NCBI RefSeq assembly: GCF_002872475.1
Contig: NZ_CP025682.1
Span: 1,736,001 to 1,800,000 of the forward strand
DNA length: 64,000 nucleotides
Reading direction: 5' to 3'
Source: Pseudazoarcus pumilus
Lineage (GTDB): Bacteria; Pseudomonadota; Gammaproteobacteria; Burkholderiales; Rhodocyclaceae
The notes under the pieces were generated by a model. It searched no databases, was not told the DNA's origin, and saw only the letters and a list, made by a program, of their open reading frames with translations. A program made the translations under genes and the position numbers. Shown here one piece after another: positions 32,924-40,640 of the stretch (its first letter is position 1; each line of letters starts with the position of its first letter).

Positions 32924-34240
32924 TCAGAAGACGAAATCCATCGAGATCGACAACACGTCGATACGCCGACCTTCGTTACCGCCAACGACATTGTCAACTT
33001 GCCACAGACCGTAGCCGTGACCTTTGACATGGCTGCGATCCCACTGCAGCTTGAGCGCGGCCTGATCGGCGAAATCCCAGCGCACGCCCAGGGTCAGCGT
33101 GCGTTGGTCTATGCGAAATGTATTGTACGCAGCCAACACCCGGCGCTGCAGCAGATCGGCATCGGCCCCCAGCGCAGCCCAGTCGTTGGCCGCCTTGCGC
33201 GCATCGCGCGAGGGGTGGAAGCGCGCAAGGCTCACATACGGCGTGAAGGCACCGATGCGCCGCGCCACACTGAGATAGCCGGTGGTGCCGCTGGCGACCA
33301 GATGACTGTCCGCGTCGACGCGCGCGAGTTCGCCCTGCAGCACCCAGCGACCATCGTCGTAGGCCGCGCCCAGCGAGTGATAGCGCACGGTGGTGCCGTC
33401 CAGATGCAGGTCACGCCCAAGCCGCGCCGCCTCGTCGCTGATCGGACCGAAGCCGCCGGCGGCGAGCCCGCCCAGCGCGGCGCGCGCCGGATCCAGGTGC
33501 GGATCGCCGTCAACCTCGAATACCGACAGTGCTGCCTTGAGCTGCCATGGTCCGCGCTCGGCGAGCACCGAGAGATTGCGAATACGATCCGCGCCGAAGT
33601 CGAAATGTTCGTCCTCGGTCAGCGGAAACGGCGTGGAACTGCGTCCGAGCTGGGTCTTGAAGGTGAAGCGCGTCTGGCCGGCATCGAAGCGCCAGGCCAG
33701 ATCGGCACCGTCGATCGAATACAGCGGAATCCAGCCGTAGAATTCGCGCGGCGGGCGCACCCAGGTCTGGGCGTAGCCCAGGCTGCGATGGTCGGAGAGC
33801 AGGAACACGTCCTTGCCGACACGACCGACGCGCAGGTCGAAGGCATCCGTCGGCCGCCACGCCAGATAGGCCCATTCCACCGCATCCTCGAGCGAGGAGC
33901 CTTCGCGATGGCGGGCGACGAGCTGGGTCGCGAACTCCCACTGCGGCGAGAAGCGATAGCCCGCCTGCACGCCCAGGATGGAGTCGCTGCGCCAGGTCCC
34001 GTCCCGATCCGGGGGCACCGGCTGGGTGACGTCGCGCAGGAAGGCGACATCGTCCGTGTGCTCGTGCGTGTAGCCGAGGCTGCCGAAACCCCGCAGATGA
34101 AAACCGTCGACGGCGCCGGCCGACACCGGCATGGCCGCACAGACGGCCGCGACCAGGCCGGCGAGTGCGCGCGACCAGAGACGCAGCACGGCGAATCCGT
34201 TGCGAATCTCCTGCAAGTCCTGCTCCCGAATCTGATGCAC
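32924..34240 (-). CDS. Outer-membrane beta-barrel (porin-like) protein
   Basis: Up to 438 residues. A signal peptide (ALAGLVAAVCAAMPVSAGA) is followed by alternating amphipathic strands with aromatic girdles (FHLRGFGSLGYTHEH, YRFSPQWEFATQLVARH) and a terminal MDFVF, with Phe last as for BAM-inserted barrels. The start is uncertain: a GTG at 34240 gives a long leader, while a GTG at 34189 gives a normal-length signal peptide with ACGGA upstream and is perhaps better. It is the first gene of the barrel/PBP/cyclase operon. Substrate is unknown. Confidence 0.78.
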   Translation of the reverse strand: MHQIREQDLQEIRNGFAVLRLWSRALAGLVAAVCAAMPVSAGAVDGFHLRGFGSLGYTHEHTDDVAFLRDVTQPVPPDRDGTWRSDSILGVQAGYRFSPQWEFATQLVARHREGSSLEDAVEWAYLAWRPTDAFDLRVGRVGKDVFLLSDHRSLGYAQTWVRPPREFYGWIPLYSIDGADLAWRFDAGQTRFTFKTQLGRSSTPFPLTEDEHFDFGADRIRNLSVLAERGPWQLKAALSVFEVDGDPHLDPARAALGGLAAGGFGPISDEAARLGRDLHLDGTTVRYHSLGAAYDDGRWVLQGELARVDADSHLVASGTTGYLSVARRIGAFTPYVSLARFHPSRDARKAANDWAALGADADLLQRRVLAAYNTFRIDQRTLTLGVRWDFADQAALKLQWDRSHVKGHGYGLWQVDNVVGGNEGRRIDVLSISMDFVF

Positions 34241-34281
34241 TGGATTGGGGCGAGTGTACGTCAGCGAAAGCTGATGTGCGC

Positions 34282-34295
34282 TTGAGAACGATCAA
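34282..34295 (-). promoter_or_regulatory. FNR/Anr-like site upstream of barrel-PBP-cyclase operon
   Basis: On the minus strand it reads TTGAT-CGTT-CTCAA, one mismatch from TTGATnnnnATCAA. It is 42 bp upstream of the farther start and 93 bp from the nearer start of the barrel gene. A short hairpin with a GAAA or TTTC loop (34262-34273, CAGC/GCTG) lies between. Possible oxygen control, weakly supported. Confidence 0.3.
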
Positions 34296-34381
34296 GTCCG
34301 TGGAAAATCGCGCACTTGCGTGACATATCTGGCTTTCGACACCGTGTCACCGATACGCCACGGCATTGCGCCGCATGACAT

Positions 34382-35251
34382 TCAGAATCCGCTTTGGAAC
34401 TGCGTCGGCAGCGAGTGGGCCATGATTTCTCCAAGCCGCACCGGGCGTCCTTCGCACCAGCCGGCATCGAACACAACGGTGTCGCGCGGAAACAGCATCA
34501 CGACCGTCGAACCGAGCAGGAAGCGACCCATCTCGGCACCGCGCGCGAGCACGACTTCGCCATCCGCGTACGACCACTCGCGCACCGTACCGGGACGCGG
34601 CGGATTGATCACGCCGTGCCAACTCGTCGCCATGCTGCCGACGATCGTAGCGCCGACGAGCACCATCACGAAGGGCCCTTCGTCCGAGTCGAAGACACAC
34701 ACCACGCGCTCGTTGCGCGCGAACAGCCCCGGCACCGTGCGTGCCGTGAGCGGATTGACCGAGAACAGCGATCCGGGCACGTGGATCATGCGGCGTAGGC
34801 GTCCGTCGCACGGCATGTGGATGCGGTGATAGTCGCGCGGACTCAGGTACAGCGTGGCGAAGCTGCCATCGCGAAATGTCTCGGCCAGCCCTCGGTCGCC
34901 ACCGAGCAGCGCGGTGCAGGTGTACTCATGCCCCTTGGCCTGGAGAATGCGCTCGCCGTCGATGCGTCCGCACTGGCTGATCGCCCCGTCGACCGGACAC
35001 AGCAACCCGCTCTCAGCCAGAGGCCGCACGCCCTCGCGCAGGGCGCGCGTGAAGAATGCGTTGAAACTGGCGTAGGCGGCGACGTCCGGCTCGGCAGCCT
35101 CGCTCATGTCCACGCCATAGCGGCGCACGAACCAGCGGATCACCGCCGTCGTCGCCGCGCCGCCCTCGAGGTTGGCGAGCCGCCCCATCAGCGCGGTCAG
35201 CGCCTGCTTGGGCAGCAGGTATTGCGGCAGGACGGCAAATCGGTCGGACAC
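34382..35251 (-). CDS. psd: Phosphatidylserine decarboxylase proenzyme
   Basis: 289-residue inner-membrane enzyme converting phosphatidylserine to phosphatidylethanolamine. The self-cleavage motif LGST is near residue 246 (RFLLGSTVVMLFP); the Ser becomes the pyruvoyl group. Other conserved parts are FNAFFTRALREGVRP, CPVDGAISQCG and YLSPRDYHRIHMP. It uses a GTG start with CGGAG five bases before. Length matches the bacterial type I enzyme (E. coli 322, many beta-proteobacteria about 285). Confidence 0.95.
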   Translation of the reverse strand: MSDRFAVLPQYLLPKQALTALMGRLANLEGGAATTAVIRWFVRRYGVDMSEAAEPDVAAYASFNAFFTRALREGVRPLAESGLLCPVDGAISQCGRIDGERILQAKGHEYTCTALLGGDRGLAETFRDGSFATLYLSPRDYHRIHMPCDGRLRRMIHVPGSLFSVNPLTARTVPGLFARNERVVCVFDSDEGPFVMVLVGATIVGSMATSWHGVINPPRPGTVREWSYADGEVVLARGAEMGRFLLGSTVVMLFPRDTVVFDAGWCEGRPVRLGEIMAHSLPTQFQSGF

Positions 35252-35364
35252 AGAGACTCCGTTCGGTCGTTACGGCGGACGGCGATTATAGCTGCGCGCG
35301 CCCCGTCACCGCCCCTCGCAAGTGCCCTCGGCGCACGCGGCCCGCATGCTATGCTTCGCGCCGC

Positions 35365-35449
35365 GCGCCGGTGGTGGAATTGGCAGACACGCTGGATTTA
35401 GGTTCCAGTGCCGCAAGGCTTGAGGGTTCGAGTCCCTCCCGGCGCACCA
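35365..35449 (+). tRNA. tRNA-Leu (anticodon UAG)
   Basis: 85 nt including encoded CCA. Acceptor stem GCGCCGG (35365-35371) pairs with CCGGCGC (35439-35445). The anticodon stem CTGGA/TCCAG encloses loop TTTAGGT, so the anticodon is TAG. A long variable arm (TGCCGCAAGGCTT region) is typical of leucine tRNA, and GGTTCGAGTCC forms the T arm. The 3' part also serves as the attL of the adjacent element, and its 55-bp copy recurs at 44828-44882; the intact tRNA lies on the left side. Confidence 0.95.
35395..35449 (+). repeat. attL: 55-bp direct repeat within tRNA-Leu 3' end
   Basis: Runs from the anticodon stem/loop of tRNA-Leu to its CCA. The same 55 bp recurs at 44828-44882 with one substitution (CCCTCCC versus CCCTCTC). 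Integration by a tyrosine integrase into a tRNA 3' end is a common pattern, and the integrase gene starts 159 bp downstream. The flanking base differs on both sides, so the repeat limits are clear. Confidence 0.92.
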
Positions 35450-35510
35450 CCAGTAAATACAAGGCTTGTAGGCTCATTCAGGTTTTCCGAAAATCCCTTG
35501 TTGCATATTT

Positions 35511-35530
35511 GTGGCACATTTTTGGCACAC
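35511..35530 (+). repeat. Left 20-bp terminal repeat (candidate integrase arm site)
   Basis: The 20-bp sequence GTGGCACATTTTTGGCACAC is repeated exactly at 44692-44711, near the other end, in the same orientation. Each copy itself contains two tandem GGCACA units, as expected for arm-type binding sites of a tyrosine integrase. It lies 78 bp upstream of the integrase ATG, so it could also let the integrase control its own promoter. Confidence 0.6.
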
Positions 35531-35607
35531 CGACGCACCGCCACACCCCTTTGATTGCCGTTTAGTGCCCATGGCGCTACTGTTTTGCTCATGGCATCGC
35601 CGAGGGC

Positions 35608-36672
35608 ATGAACGTGGCAACTATCACCAGGCGCACGGGCAAGAGCGGCACCAGCTACAAGGTGCAGATTCGCATCAAGGGATACCCGACCGACACCGCG
35701 AGCTTTGACCGACTGACCGACGCGAAACGCTGGGCAGCCGAAACCGAAGCCGCGATCCGACAGGGCAAGCACTTCGGTATCGCTCGACGCCGTTCATTCG
35801 CCGACCTGGCAGACAAGTACGAAGCTTCAATCGGCGAGTACCTCAAATCGGCGCAAGCGCGGCGCGGCCATTTCAGATACTGGCGCAGCGAGTTCCGCGG
35901 GCACAGCCTCGAGGACATCACGCCTGCCCTGATCGCCGCGAGCTACGCCAAGTTGCACAAGGATAGCGATCGATCGATTGCGACGGCGAATCGCTACCTG
36001 GCGTCCCTGAGCGCCGCCTTTACCTACGCCGTGAAGGAGTTGGGCTGGATCGAGCGCAACCCCTGCTCTCGCGTACGCAAGGGCACCGAATCGGCCGGTC
36101 GTGTCCGGTATCTCGAGGACGACGAGCGCGTGCGCCTGCTCAAGGCCTGCAAGGAGTCTCGCAATCCCCTGCTCTACCCTGCATGCGTCCTGGCGCTATC
36201 GACCGGCGCGCGCCAATCCGAACTGATGAACCTTCGCTGGCCGCAAATCGACTTCGCGCGACGAACCATTCTCTTGCGCGACGGCGAAACGAAGAACGGT
36301 AGCGGCCGCGTTCTGCCGCTTACCGGGGAGGCCTTCAACCTACTTCGCGACATGAGCAAGGTCCGCGATCTGCGGGATGATCGGGTTTTCCCGGTGGCTG
36401 CCGCGGGGCGAGGCTTTGGCAGCCTGCGGAACGCCTGGGACAAGGCGCTCGCGCGTGCCAAGGTCGAGGACTTCCGGTGGCATGACCTACGCCACACCGC
36501 CGCGAGCTACCTCACGATGGCCGGCGTGGGTTCAATGGAGGTCGCCAAGGTACTTGGCCACAAAACCCTGCAGATGACGGCGCGGTATTCGCACCTATCG
36601 CCCGAGCGCACCGTAGAGATTGGCGACGTACTGACAAAGAGGCTTGGCTTGACTGGCAAGGCCAGACGATGA
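35608..36672 (+). CDS. int: Site-specific tyrosine recombinase (integrase)
   Basis: 354 residues. It has an N-terminal arm-binding AP2-like region (about 1-60; TSYKVQIRIKGYPTDTASF), a SAM-like core-binding domain (about 65-160) and a catalytic domain. The full catalytic set is visible: R202 (STGARQSEL), H292 and R295 (HDLRHTA), H318 (LGHKTLQ) and Y327 (ARYSHL). It should excise and insert the element at the tRNA-Leu att sites. It is encoded right after attL and reads into the element. Intact, with no frameshift. Confidence 0.95.
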   Translation: MNVATITRRTGKSGTSYKVQIRIKGYPTDTASFDRLTDAKRWAAETEAAIRQGKHFGIARRRSFADLADKYEASIGEYLKSAQARRGHFRYWRSEFRGHSLEDITPALIAASYAKLHKDSDRSIATANRYLASLSAAFTYAVKELGWIERNPCSRVRKGTESAGRVRYLEDDERVRLLKACKESRNPLLYPACVLALSTGARQSELMNLRWPQIDFARRTILLRDGETKNGSGRVLPLTGEAFNLLRDMSKVRDLRDDRVFPVAAAGRGFGSLRNAWDKALARAKVEDFRWHDLRHTAASYLTMAGVGSMEVAKVLGHKTLQMTARYSHLSPERTVEIGDVLTKRLGLTGKARR

Positions 36673-36793
36673 GCGCCCACAGCGACTTACCGAGCAACAC
36701 CGCCGCCTGACGGGTTCAGGCTAGCGGGCCGACCAGGTGCAGCAACACCAAGCCGGCCCTGACCACAACCGACCTACACAGGAGGTCCGCATC

Positions 36794-37090
36794 ATGGCTA
36801 CTACCGAGATTACAGGTTTCGATATCGGAAAGCTGAGGACGAAGGTGGCGCTACTGCAAAGAGTGGCGGCTGCGCTTTACGACGACAACGAAAGAGCTTC
36901 ATCGGTCGCTGAGTTGATTTGCACACGGCTGACTCCGCGTGGCACTGGGGACCCCGACACCGACCTGGGGGCGTGGCGAGCTTGCGAGGTCCTTCTCGAG
37001 CACCTGGAAGATGTCACCCTTCTCTCAGAACTGAGGAAAGACCTGGAATACGTTGCCGCTGCGCTGGCAGATGCCGAGAAATCGACCTGA
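36794..37090 (+). CDS. Unknown protein of the integrated element (98 aa)
   Basis: 98 residues, acidic and mostly helical (LRTKVALLQRVAAALYDDNERASSVAEL; ACEVLLEHLEDVTLLSELRKDLEYVAAAL). No signal peptide, membrane segment or known motif. The AGGAGG site nine bases upstream makes the start secure. Not recognised; genes in this position of satellites often encode regulators or interference proteins, but nothing here shows that. Confidence 0.7.
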   Translation: MATTEITGFDIGKLRTKVALLQRVAAALYDDNERASSVAELICTRLTPRGTGDPDTDLGAWRACEVLLEHLEDVTLLSELRKDLEYVAAALADAEKST

Positions 37091-37106
37091 CGACTATAAG
37101 TGCCAG

Positions 37107-37124
37107 GCCCGGTTTGCTCCGGGC
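37107..37124 (+). terminator. Weak hairpin GCCCGG/CCGGGC
   Basis: A perfect 6-bp stem (37107-37112, 37119-37124) with loop TTTGCT lies just after the 98-aa gene and 28 bp before the next start codon. There is no T-run after it, so it may be an attenuating or processing hairpin rather than a true terminator. Confidence 0.35.
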
Positions 37125-37151
37125 TAGGCATACCTATTCTTGAGGTCAACG

Positions 37152-37562
37152 ATGCCAATCACGATACCCGACAAAATCATCGCCGAAGCTCAGCGGTGGG
37201 AACTTCGATACTGTCAGGGCCAATGCAGTTTGTTCGATGCGATCTGGTATCACATGCATTTGGGCGTACCTGTTCCGCAACTGTTGTTTGACGCTTTTTC
37301 GCATGCCCAAATGGAATACCAGGAGGGCAAGTTCTCCGACCTTGCCGAGCCCTTCGGGGTCGCGATGACCAAGCGCGAAAAGAATCGCTGGAAGCGAGTA
37401 CCGGATCTGTCGAACATAAGATTCCACGTGGACGGCGCGTCGCAGAAGGGATTTCCTAAGACAAATCCCTCCTACTACGAGAACACGGCCTTTCACCAGG
37501 TGGCGGAACTGACCGGTCTGTCGCCGCAACATATTTTTGACCTGTACTACAAAGCCCGCTGA
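37152..37562 (+). CDS. Unknown protein of the integrated element (136 aa)
   Basis: 136 residues with aromatic- and His-rich stretches (YCQGQCSLFDAIWYHMHLG) and a basic middle (TKREKNRWKRVPD), ending LTGLSPQHIFDLYYKAR, which resembles a small helical DNA- or protein-binding tail. The ATG at 37152 has GAGGT six bases upstream. Base composition is lower in GC than the chromosome. Not recognised. Confidence 0.68.
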   Translation: MPITIPDKIIAEAQRWELRYCQGQCSLFDAIWYHMHLGVPVPQLLFDAFSHAQMEYQEGKFSDLAEPFGVAMTKREKNRWKRVPDLSNIRFHVDGASQKGFPKTNPSYYENTAFHQVAELTGLSPQHIFDLYYKAR

Positions 37563-37599
37563 CTGCTAGGGGAAAAAGAAAAAAATCCCCCGAATTACT

Positions 37600-37616
37600 G
37601 GGAATCGGCGATTCCC
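37600..37616. promoter_or_regulatory. Candidate operator palindrome
   Basis: Perfect inverted repeat GGGAATC-GGC-GATTCCC centred 39 bp before the excisionase-like gene, in an A-rich, low-GC gap (37563-37646). The layout suits a binding site for a small regulator encoded in the element, possibly the adjacent excisionase-like protein. Confidence 0.45.
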
Positions 37617-37646
37617 TAGATTGATTTCCGTCACAACCCACAACGG

Positions 37647-37937
37647 ATGACGGAAATGCAAGCAACCCCGCAACATTCGCCCGAGGCGCTCGGGCATCTC
37701 CAACCGCGTCGCCGCCTGGCGACCGTCGCGCAAGTCGCCGAGGCCTATCCGGTTTTCAGTCAGGCCGCGCTGCGTGATCTGATCTTCAAGTCCGCAGACC
37801 GCTTCAACTCGAAAGGCGATCGCATCCCCGGCAACGGCCTGGCGGAAGCTGGCGCGATCAAGCGCATAGGTCGAAAGGTGCTGATCGACCTCGATGCGTT
37901 CGAGGCTTGGATCGACTCGCATGCATCCGAAGGCTGA
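37647..37937 (+). CDS. AlpA/excisionase-like DNA-binding protein
   Basis: 96 residues. The core (RRLATVAQVAEAYPVFSQAALRDLIF, then GAIKRIGRKVLIDLDAFEAWIDSH) has the form of a winged-helix excisionase or AlpA-like protein: helix-turn-helix, wing with KRIGRKVLID, then a final helix. Such proteins direct excision and regulate the integrase or early genes of satellites and prophages. The ATG at 37647 lacks a strong ribosome binding site; an internal ATG at 37656 is possible. Confidence 0.7.
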   Translation: MTEMQATPQHSPEALGHLQPRRRLATVAQVAEAYPVFSQAALRDLIFKSADRFNSKGDRIPGNGLAEAGAIKRIGRKVLIDLDAFEAWIDSHASEG

Positions 37938-37945
37938 GGCGAGCC

Positions 37946-38122
37946 ATGAAAAACGCCCGCCGCCCCGAAGGGCAGACGAGCGCGAGCGGTCGCGCTGATT
38001 CTACCCCTGCCCGCTTTACTTTTCACCAGGCCTGTCGCGCAGCCGTCGCCGTGATCGGCGTAACGGTCGCAGTGGCCGTCTTGCTGGCCGTGCTGCTGTT
38101 GGTCGCGGAGGTGGCACGATGA
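37946..38122 (+). CDS. Small single-span membrane protein
   Basis: 58 residues: a basic N-terminal half and one strong membrane helix (AVAVIGVTVAVAVLLAVLLL). GAGGCGAG precedes the ATG. Its stop overlaps the start of the next gene (ATGA), so it is part of a coupled run of small genes leading to the RepA-like ATPase. Function unknown. Confidence 0.6.
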   Translation: MKNARRPEGQTSASGRADSTPARFTFHQACRAAVAVIGVTVAVAVLLAVLLLVAEVAR

Positions 38123-38454
38123 CCCGCCGCCCAGCCTACGCCCGCCAACTCGCCGCAACGATCGCCGCAGGATATGAGCCGCTGCATGGCATCGCCGTAT
38201 GGCTCGACCGGCGGCCGCCTGATGGCGGAATTTTCGCGCACCTGGCGTGCTTCTCTGACACCGACCCCGCCGCGCTCGATTGGGGGCTGTGCTACCGCCG
38301 AGACGTAATCGTGCCGTGTGCCGACCAGTGCAACCAGGCGCGGCTTGATCGGTTGCTTGCCGCCCTTGCCGCAGCTGATCCGCGGCGACTACAGACATGG
38401 AGCGCCAACGGCGACAACGTGAGGTTTCTGATCGTCGGGAGAGTCGCCGCATGA
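38119..38454 (+). CDS. Unknown protein of the integrated element (111 aa)
   Basis: 111 residues with no recognised domain. The middle reads FAHLACFSDTDPAALDWGLC and the C-terminus has an Ala/Leu-rich helix (LDRLLAALAAADPRRLQ). It is translationally coupled on both sides: its ATG overlaps the previous stop and its stop overlaps the ATG of the ATPase gene. This position suggests a role in replication or its control; that is inference. Confidence 0.65.
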   Translation: MTRRPAYARQLAATIAAGYEPLHGIAVWLDRRPPDGGIFAHLACFSDTDPAALDWGLCYRRDVIVPCADQCNQARLDRLLAALAAADPRRLQTWSANGDNVRFLIVGRVAA

Positions 38455-39479
38455 TGATCAGGCCTATGACCGACGAAGAGCGCGGTGCGATGCGCAAGCG
38501 CAAATCCGTCGCGGAAATTTGCTCTGTGGACTATCTGGAATTGGCGGCGAAGGACTTGCCTGAACCCGAATCGATTTTAGGGTCCTGGCTCCTTCGGCAA
38601 ACCCTCAGCATGGTCTACGGCTGGCGTGGTGTCGGGAAATCCTTTTGGGTAATGGGAGTCATTTGGGCAGTCTCGACAGGAGGCCGTTTCCTTAAATGGG
38701 ATGCGTCTTACCCGATGCGAGTGCTCTACATAGATGGAGAACTACCTGCCCGGACGCTGCAAGACCGCTTTGCCTCTCTGTGTGAGATGTACGGCGCAAA
38801 ACCTGAACCAGGATTTTTAACGGTCATTACCTCGGATCTGTTGGCGCGCGCCGCGCCTGATCTCGCCTCGGAAGATGATCGGCTTTCCTTGGACGAGCTC
38901 ATCGAGGAGAAGAAGATCGATGTGATCGTACTCGACAATCTTTCGTGCCTGATCAGATCCGGCGCGGCAGAAAACGACGCTGAATCATGGGTGGATGTCA
39001 GTTCCTGGGCGCTTCACCACCGCGCCAAGGGCCGAAGTGTTCTGTTCGTCCATCACGCCGGCAAGGGTGGCGCTCAGCGCGGCACCAGCCGGCGCGAGGA
39101 TCTTCTCGACGTGGTTATCTGCCTGAAGAAGCCGCCTGACTATTCGCCCGACGAGGGCGCACGGTTTGAGGTGCACTTCGAGAAGGCGCGGCACCTGTAC
39201 GGCGAGGACGTTGAGCCCTTCGAGGCCGCGCTCGTCACAGACCCTGATGGCTACCAAAGATGGGTGACATCTGGGCTTGAGGGCAACCTCGACGACCGGA
39301 TTATCGAGATGTTCGGCCTACCAGGCGTGAGCATGACCGACATTGCCCGCGAGATCGGTATCGACAAAAGCAACGTCTCGCGCCGGATTCAGCGCCTCAA
39401 GGCTGAAGGTCGGATCGTCGATCAGCCGAAGCAGCCCCGAACGTCCAGCCGTGATCCGCGCGACCGGGAACTGCTGTGA
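38451..39479 (+). CDS. RepA-like RecA-fold ATPase with C-terminal HTH
   Basis: 342 residues. Walker A GWRGVGKS is at 57-64, a Walker B-like VIVLDNLS near 160 and HHAGKGG near 200, the pattern of AAA_25/RepA-type hexameric helicases such as the RSF1010 RepA group. A C-terminal winged helix (MTDIAREIGIDKSNVSRRI) could recognise the origin or a promoter. No primase or DnaB gene accompanies it. The repeats directly downstream (39487-39660) look like the matching iterons. This suggests that the excised element replicates on its own. Confidence 0.82.
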   Translation: MMIRPMTDEERGAMRKRKSVAEICSVDYLELAAKDLPEPESILGSWLLRQTLSMVYGWRGVGKSFWVMGVIWAVSTGGRFLKWDASYPMRVLYIDGELPARTLQDRFASLCEMYGAKPEPGFLTVITSDLLARAAPDLASEDDRLSLDELIEEKKIDVIVLDNLSCLIRSGAAENDAESWVDVSSWALHHRAKGRSVLFVHHAGKGGAQRGTSRREDLLDVVICLKKPPDYSPDEGARFEVHFEKARHLYGEDVEPFEAALVTDPDGYQRWVTSGLEGNLDDRIIEMFGLPGVSMTDIAREIGIDKSNVSRRIQRLKAEGRIVDQPKQPRTSSRDPRDRELL

Positions 39480-39486
39480 TGAAAGC

Positions 39487-39660
39487 GCAACAGCCACCGC
39501 AACACGCCCCGCTGCATTGCGCAACGCGATCCGCAACGGCACCGCAACAGCGAGCGCGAACACCACTATTTAAAAGGTTTTTCATCGCAACGACAGCGCA
39601 ACGATTCCAACTCTCGGCGCTGTTGCGTGTTGCGCTTTTAAGAAAGCGCAACAGCGCAAC
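39487..39660. repeat. Iteron-like GCAAC repeats with AT-rich segment: candidate replication origin
   Basis: Nine direct GCAAC pentamers (39487, 39499, 39521, 39533, 39544, 39587, 39598, 39648, 39656) and two inverted copies (39622, 39629) fall in 174 bp, several extended to GCGCAACAG. An AT-rich stretch (about 39567-39584, TATTTAAAAGGTTTTTCAT) lies in the middle. It comes directly after the RepA-like ATPase gene. An open frame across it gives a low-complexity Gln/Ala/Arg peptide and is not believed to be coding. The 317-bp stretch 39480-39796 holds nothing else recognised. Confidence 0.55.
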
Positions 39661-39796
39661 ACCTGCGAGCCGGGATCGTGATTCGGGCGGATACGGCGCG
39701 GGGGGCGGTCGAAAAGTTCGAAGCACCTCCAGACAGGACCGGCCGCCCAGTCTTTTTTTGTACGAATCCGATTTTCAGGATGGGGGGGGTGAAGTG

Positions 39797-39979
39797 ATGG
39801 ACCAGGAACGAAGCACTTATGACGAAGCCCTTCGCCTAGCTCGCGTGTGGCGGATTCACTGGCCGGAGATCGAGCCGACGACGAAGCGATACCAGGATGC
39901 CGTGCCGCTCTCGCGTGTCCTGGCCGAACACCACGCGGCGATTGCCGCCGAACCACTGGAGAACCGCAACCATGAATGA
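39797..39979 (+). CDS. Unknown small protein (60 aa) of the element
   Basis: 60 residues, acidic, with TYDEALRLARVWRIHWPEIEP at the N-terminus. The ATG at 39797 follows a G-rich GGGGGTGAAG site; a longer frame upstream runs through the repeat region and is rejected. Its stop overlaps the next start, so it belongs to a coupled run of small genes. Not recognised. Confidence 0.55.
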   Translation: MDQERSTYDEALRLARVWRIHWPEIEPTTKRYQDAVPLSRVLAEHHAAIAAEPLENRNHE

Positions 39980-40235
39980 ACACGACATTTCACGCGATGC
40001 CGCGCAGCTAATCCAGGCCGCTGCGCGGCTGGTGGCAGCGACGATTGACCGCGCCGATACCAACACCCTGCAAGCCGTCGAAACGGCCCTCAATGGCGGC
40101 GCGCAGCCAGCGGTCGAAGTCGTACCCCATCCCGAGCATCCGAGCGTGCGCCTGTGGCTTGTAGAGCGCGAGGGGCACGCGCGGCACCTGTTGGCGACCG
40201 TGCCGATCCGGGAGGTTCGCCCATGCGCGCATTGA
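39972..40235 (+). CDS. Unknown small protein (87 aa) of the element
   Basis: 87 residues: a helical N-terminal half (AAQLIQAAARLVAATIDRADTN) and a strand-like second half (PSVRLWLVEREGHARHLLATVP). Its start overlaps the upstream gene by eight bases and its end overlaps the next start, pointing to coupled translation. No known family. Confidence 0.55.
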   Translation: MNEHDISRDAAQLIQAAARLVAATIDRADTNTLQAVETALNGGAQPAVEVVPHPEHPSVRLWLVEREGHARHLLATVPIREVRPCAH

Positions 40236-40393
40236 TGAACCTGCTCGAGCGCCTGCGTGGGCCGTCGCCGCGCAAGGCGCGTGCCCTGCGCGTGCGCTTC
40301 GTCGAACGCACGTTAAGCCGCGAAGGGATGCGCCGGGATGATTGCAGGCGGATCGCGCGTCAGATCATCGAAGGCCTCGACGATGGCGAGTGA
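40223..40393 (+). CDS. Unknown basic small protein (56 aa) of the element
   Basis: 56 residues, strongly basic (RLRGPSPRKARALRVRFVERTLSREG is spread over residues 10-35), ending in an acidic helix. GGGAGG precedes the ATG. It could bind nucleic acid because of its charge, but no fold is recognised. It overlaps both neighbours. Confidence 0.5.
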   Translation: MRALMNLLERLRGPSPRKARALRVRFVERTLSREGMRRDDCRRIARQIIEGLDDGE

Positions 40394-40640
40394 ACAACGC
40401 ACGCACGAGATCGCACAGGCCATGCGTGACGCGATCCGCGCGAATCGAGTCGCCGTCAGTTGCGACGAGCGCGTGAGCGAGGCCGACGCCGCCCAACTGC
40501 TCGGGCTGCACCCCGGAACGCTGAAGAACCTGCGCCACCAGGGCACCGGCCCGCCGGCCTACCGTATTCCAGTCGCCGGGAGCCGTATTTCATACCGCGT
40601 TGATGACCTTGCGGCATGGGTCGAAGCTCGACGACATTAA
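40383..40640 (+). CDS. Helix-turn-helix (AlpA/MerR-like) DNA-binding protein
   Basis: 85 residues. The segment VSEADAAQLLGLHPGTLKNLRHQG is a clear helix-turn-helix of the HTH_17/AlpA type, followed by a wing and final helix (GSRISYRVDDLAAWVEARR). This is a common regulator in satellites and prophages and differs from the excisionase-like protein at 37647. It could control the capsid/tape-measure module that follows. The 233 bp after it (40641-40873) hold no supported gene and probably a promoter. Confidence 0.75.
   Translation: MASEQRTHEIAQAMRDAIRANRVAVSCDERVSEADAAQLLGLHPGTLKNLRHQGTGPPAYRIPVAGSRISYRVDDLAAWVEARRH

Noticed and set aside
39479-39796. Open frame upstream of the 60-aa gene giving a 166-aa protein
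   Set aside because: It runs through the GCAAC repeats and gives a low-complexity Gln/Ala/Arg peptide; a better start with a G-rich ribosome binding site is at 39797.
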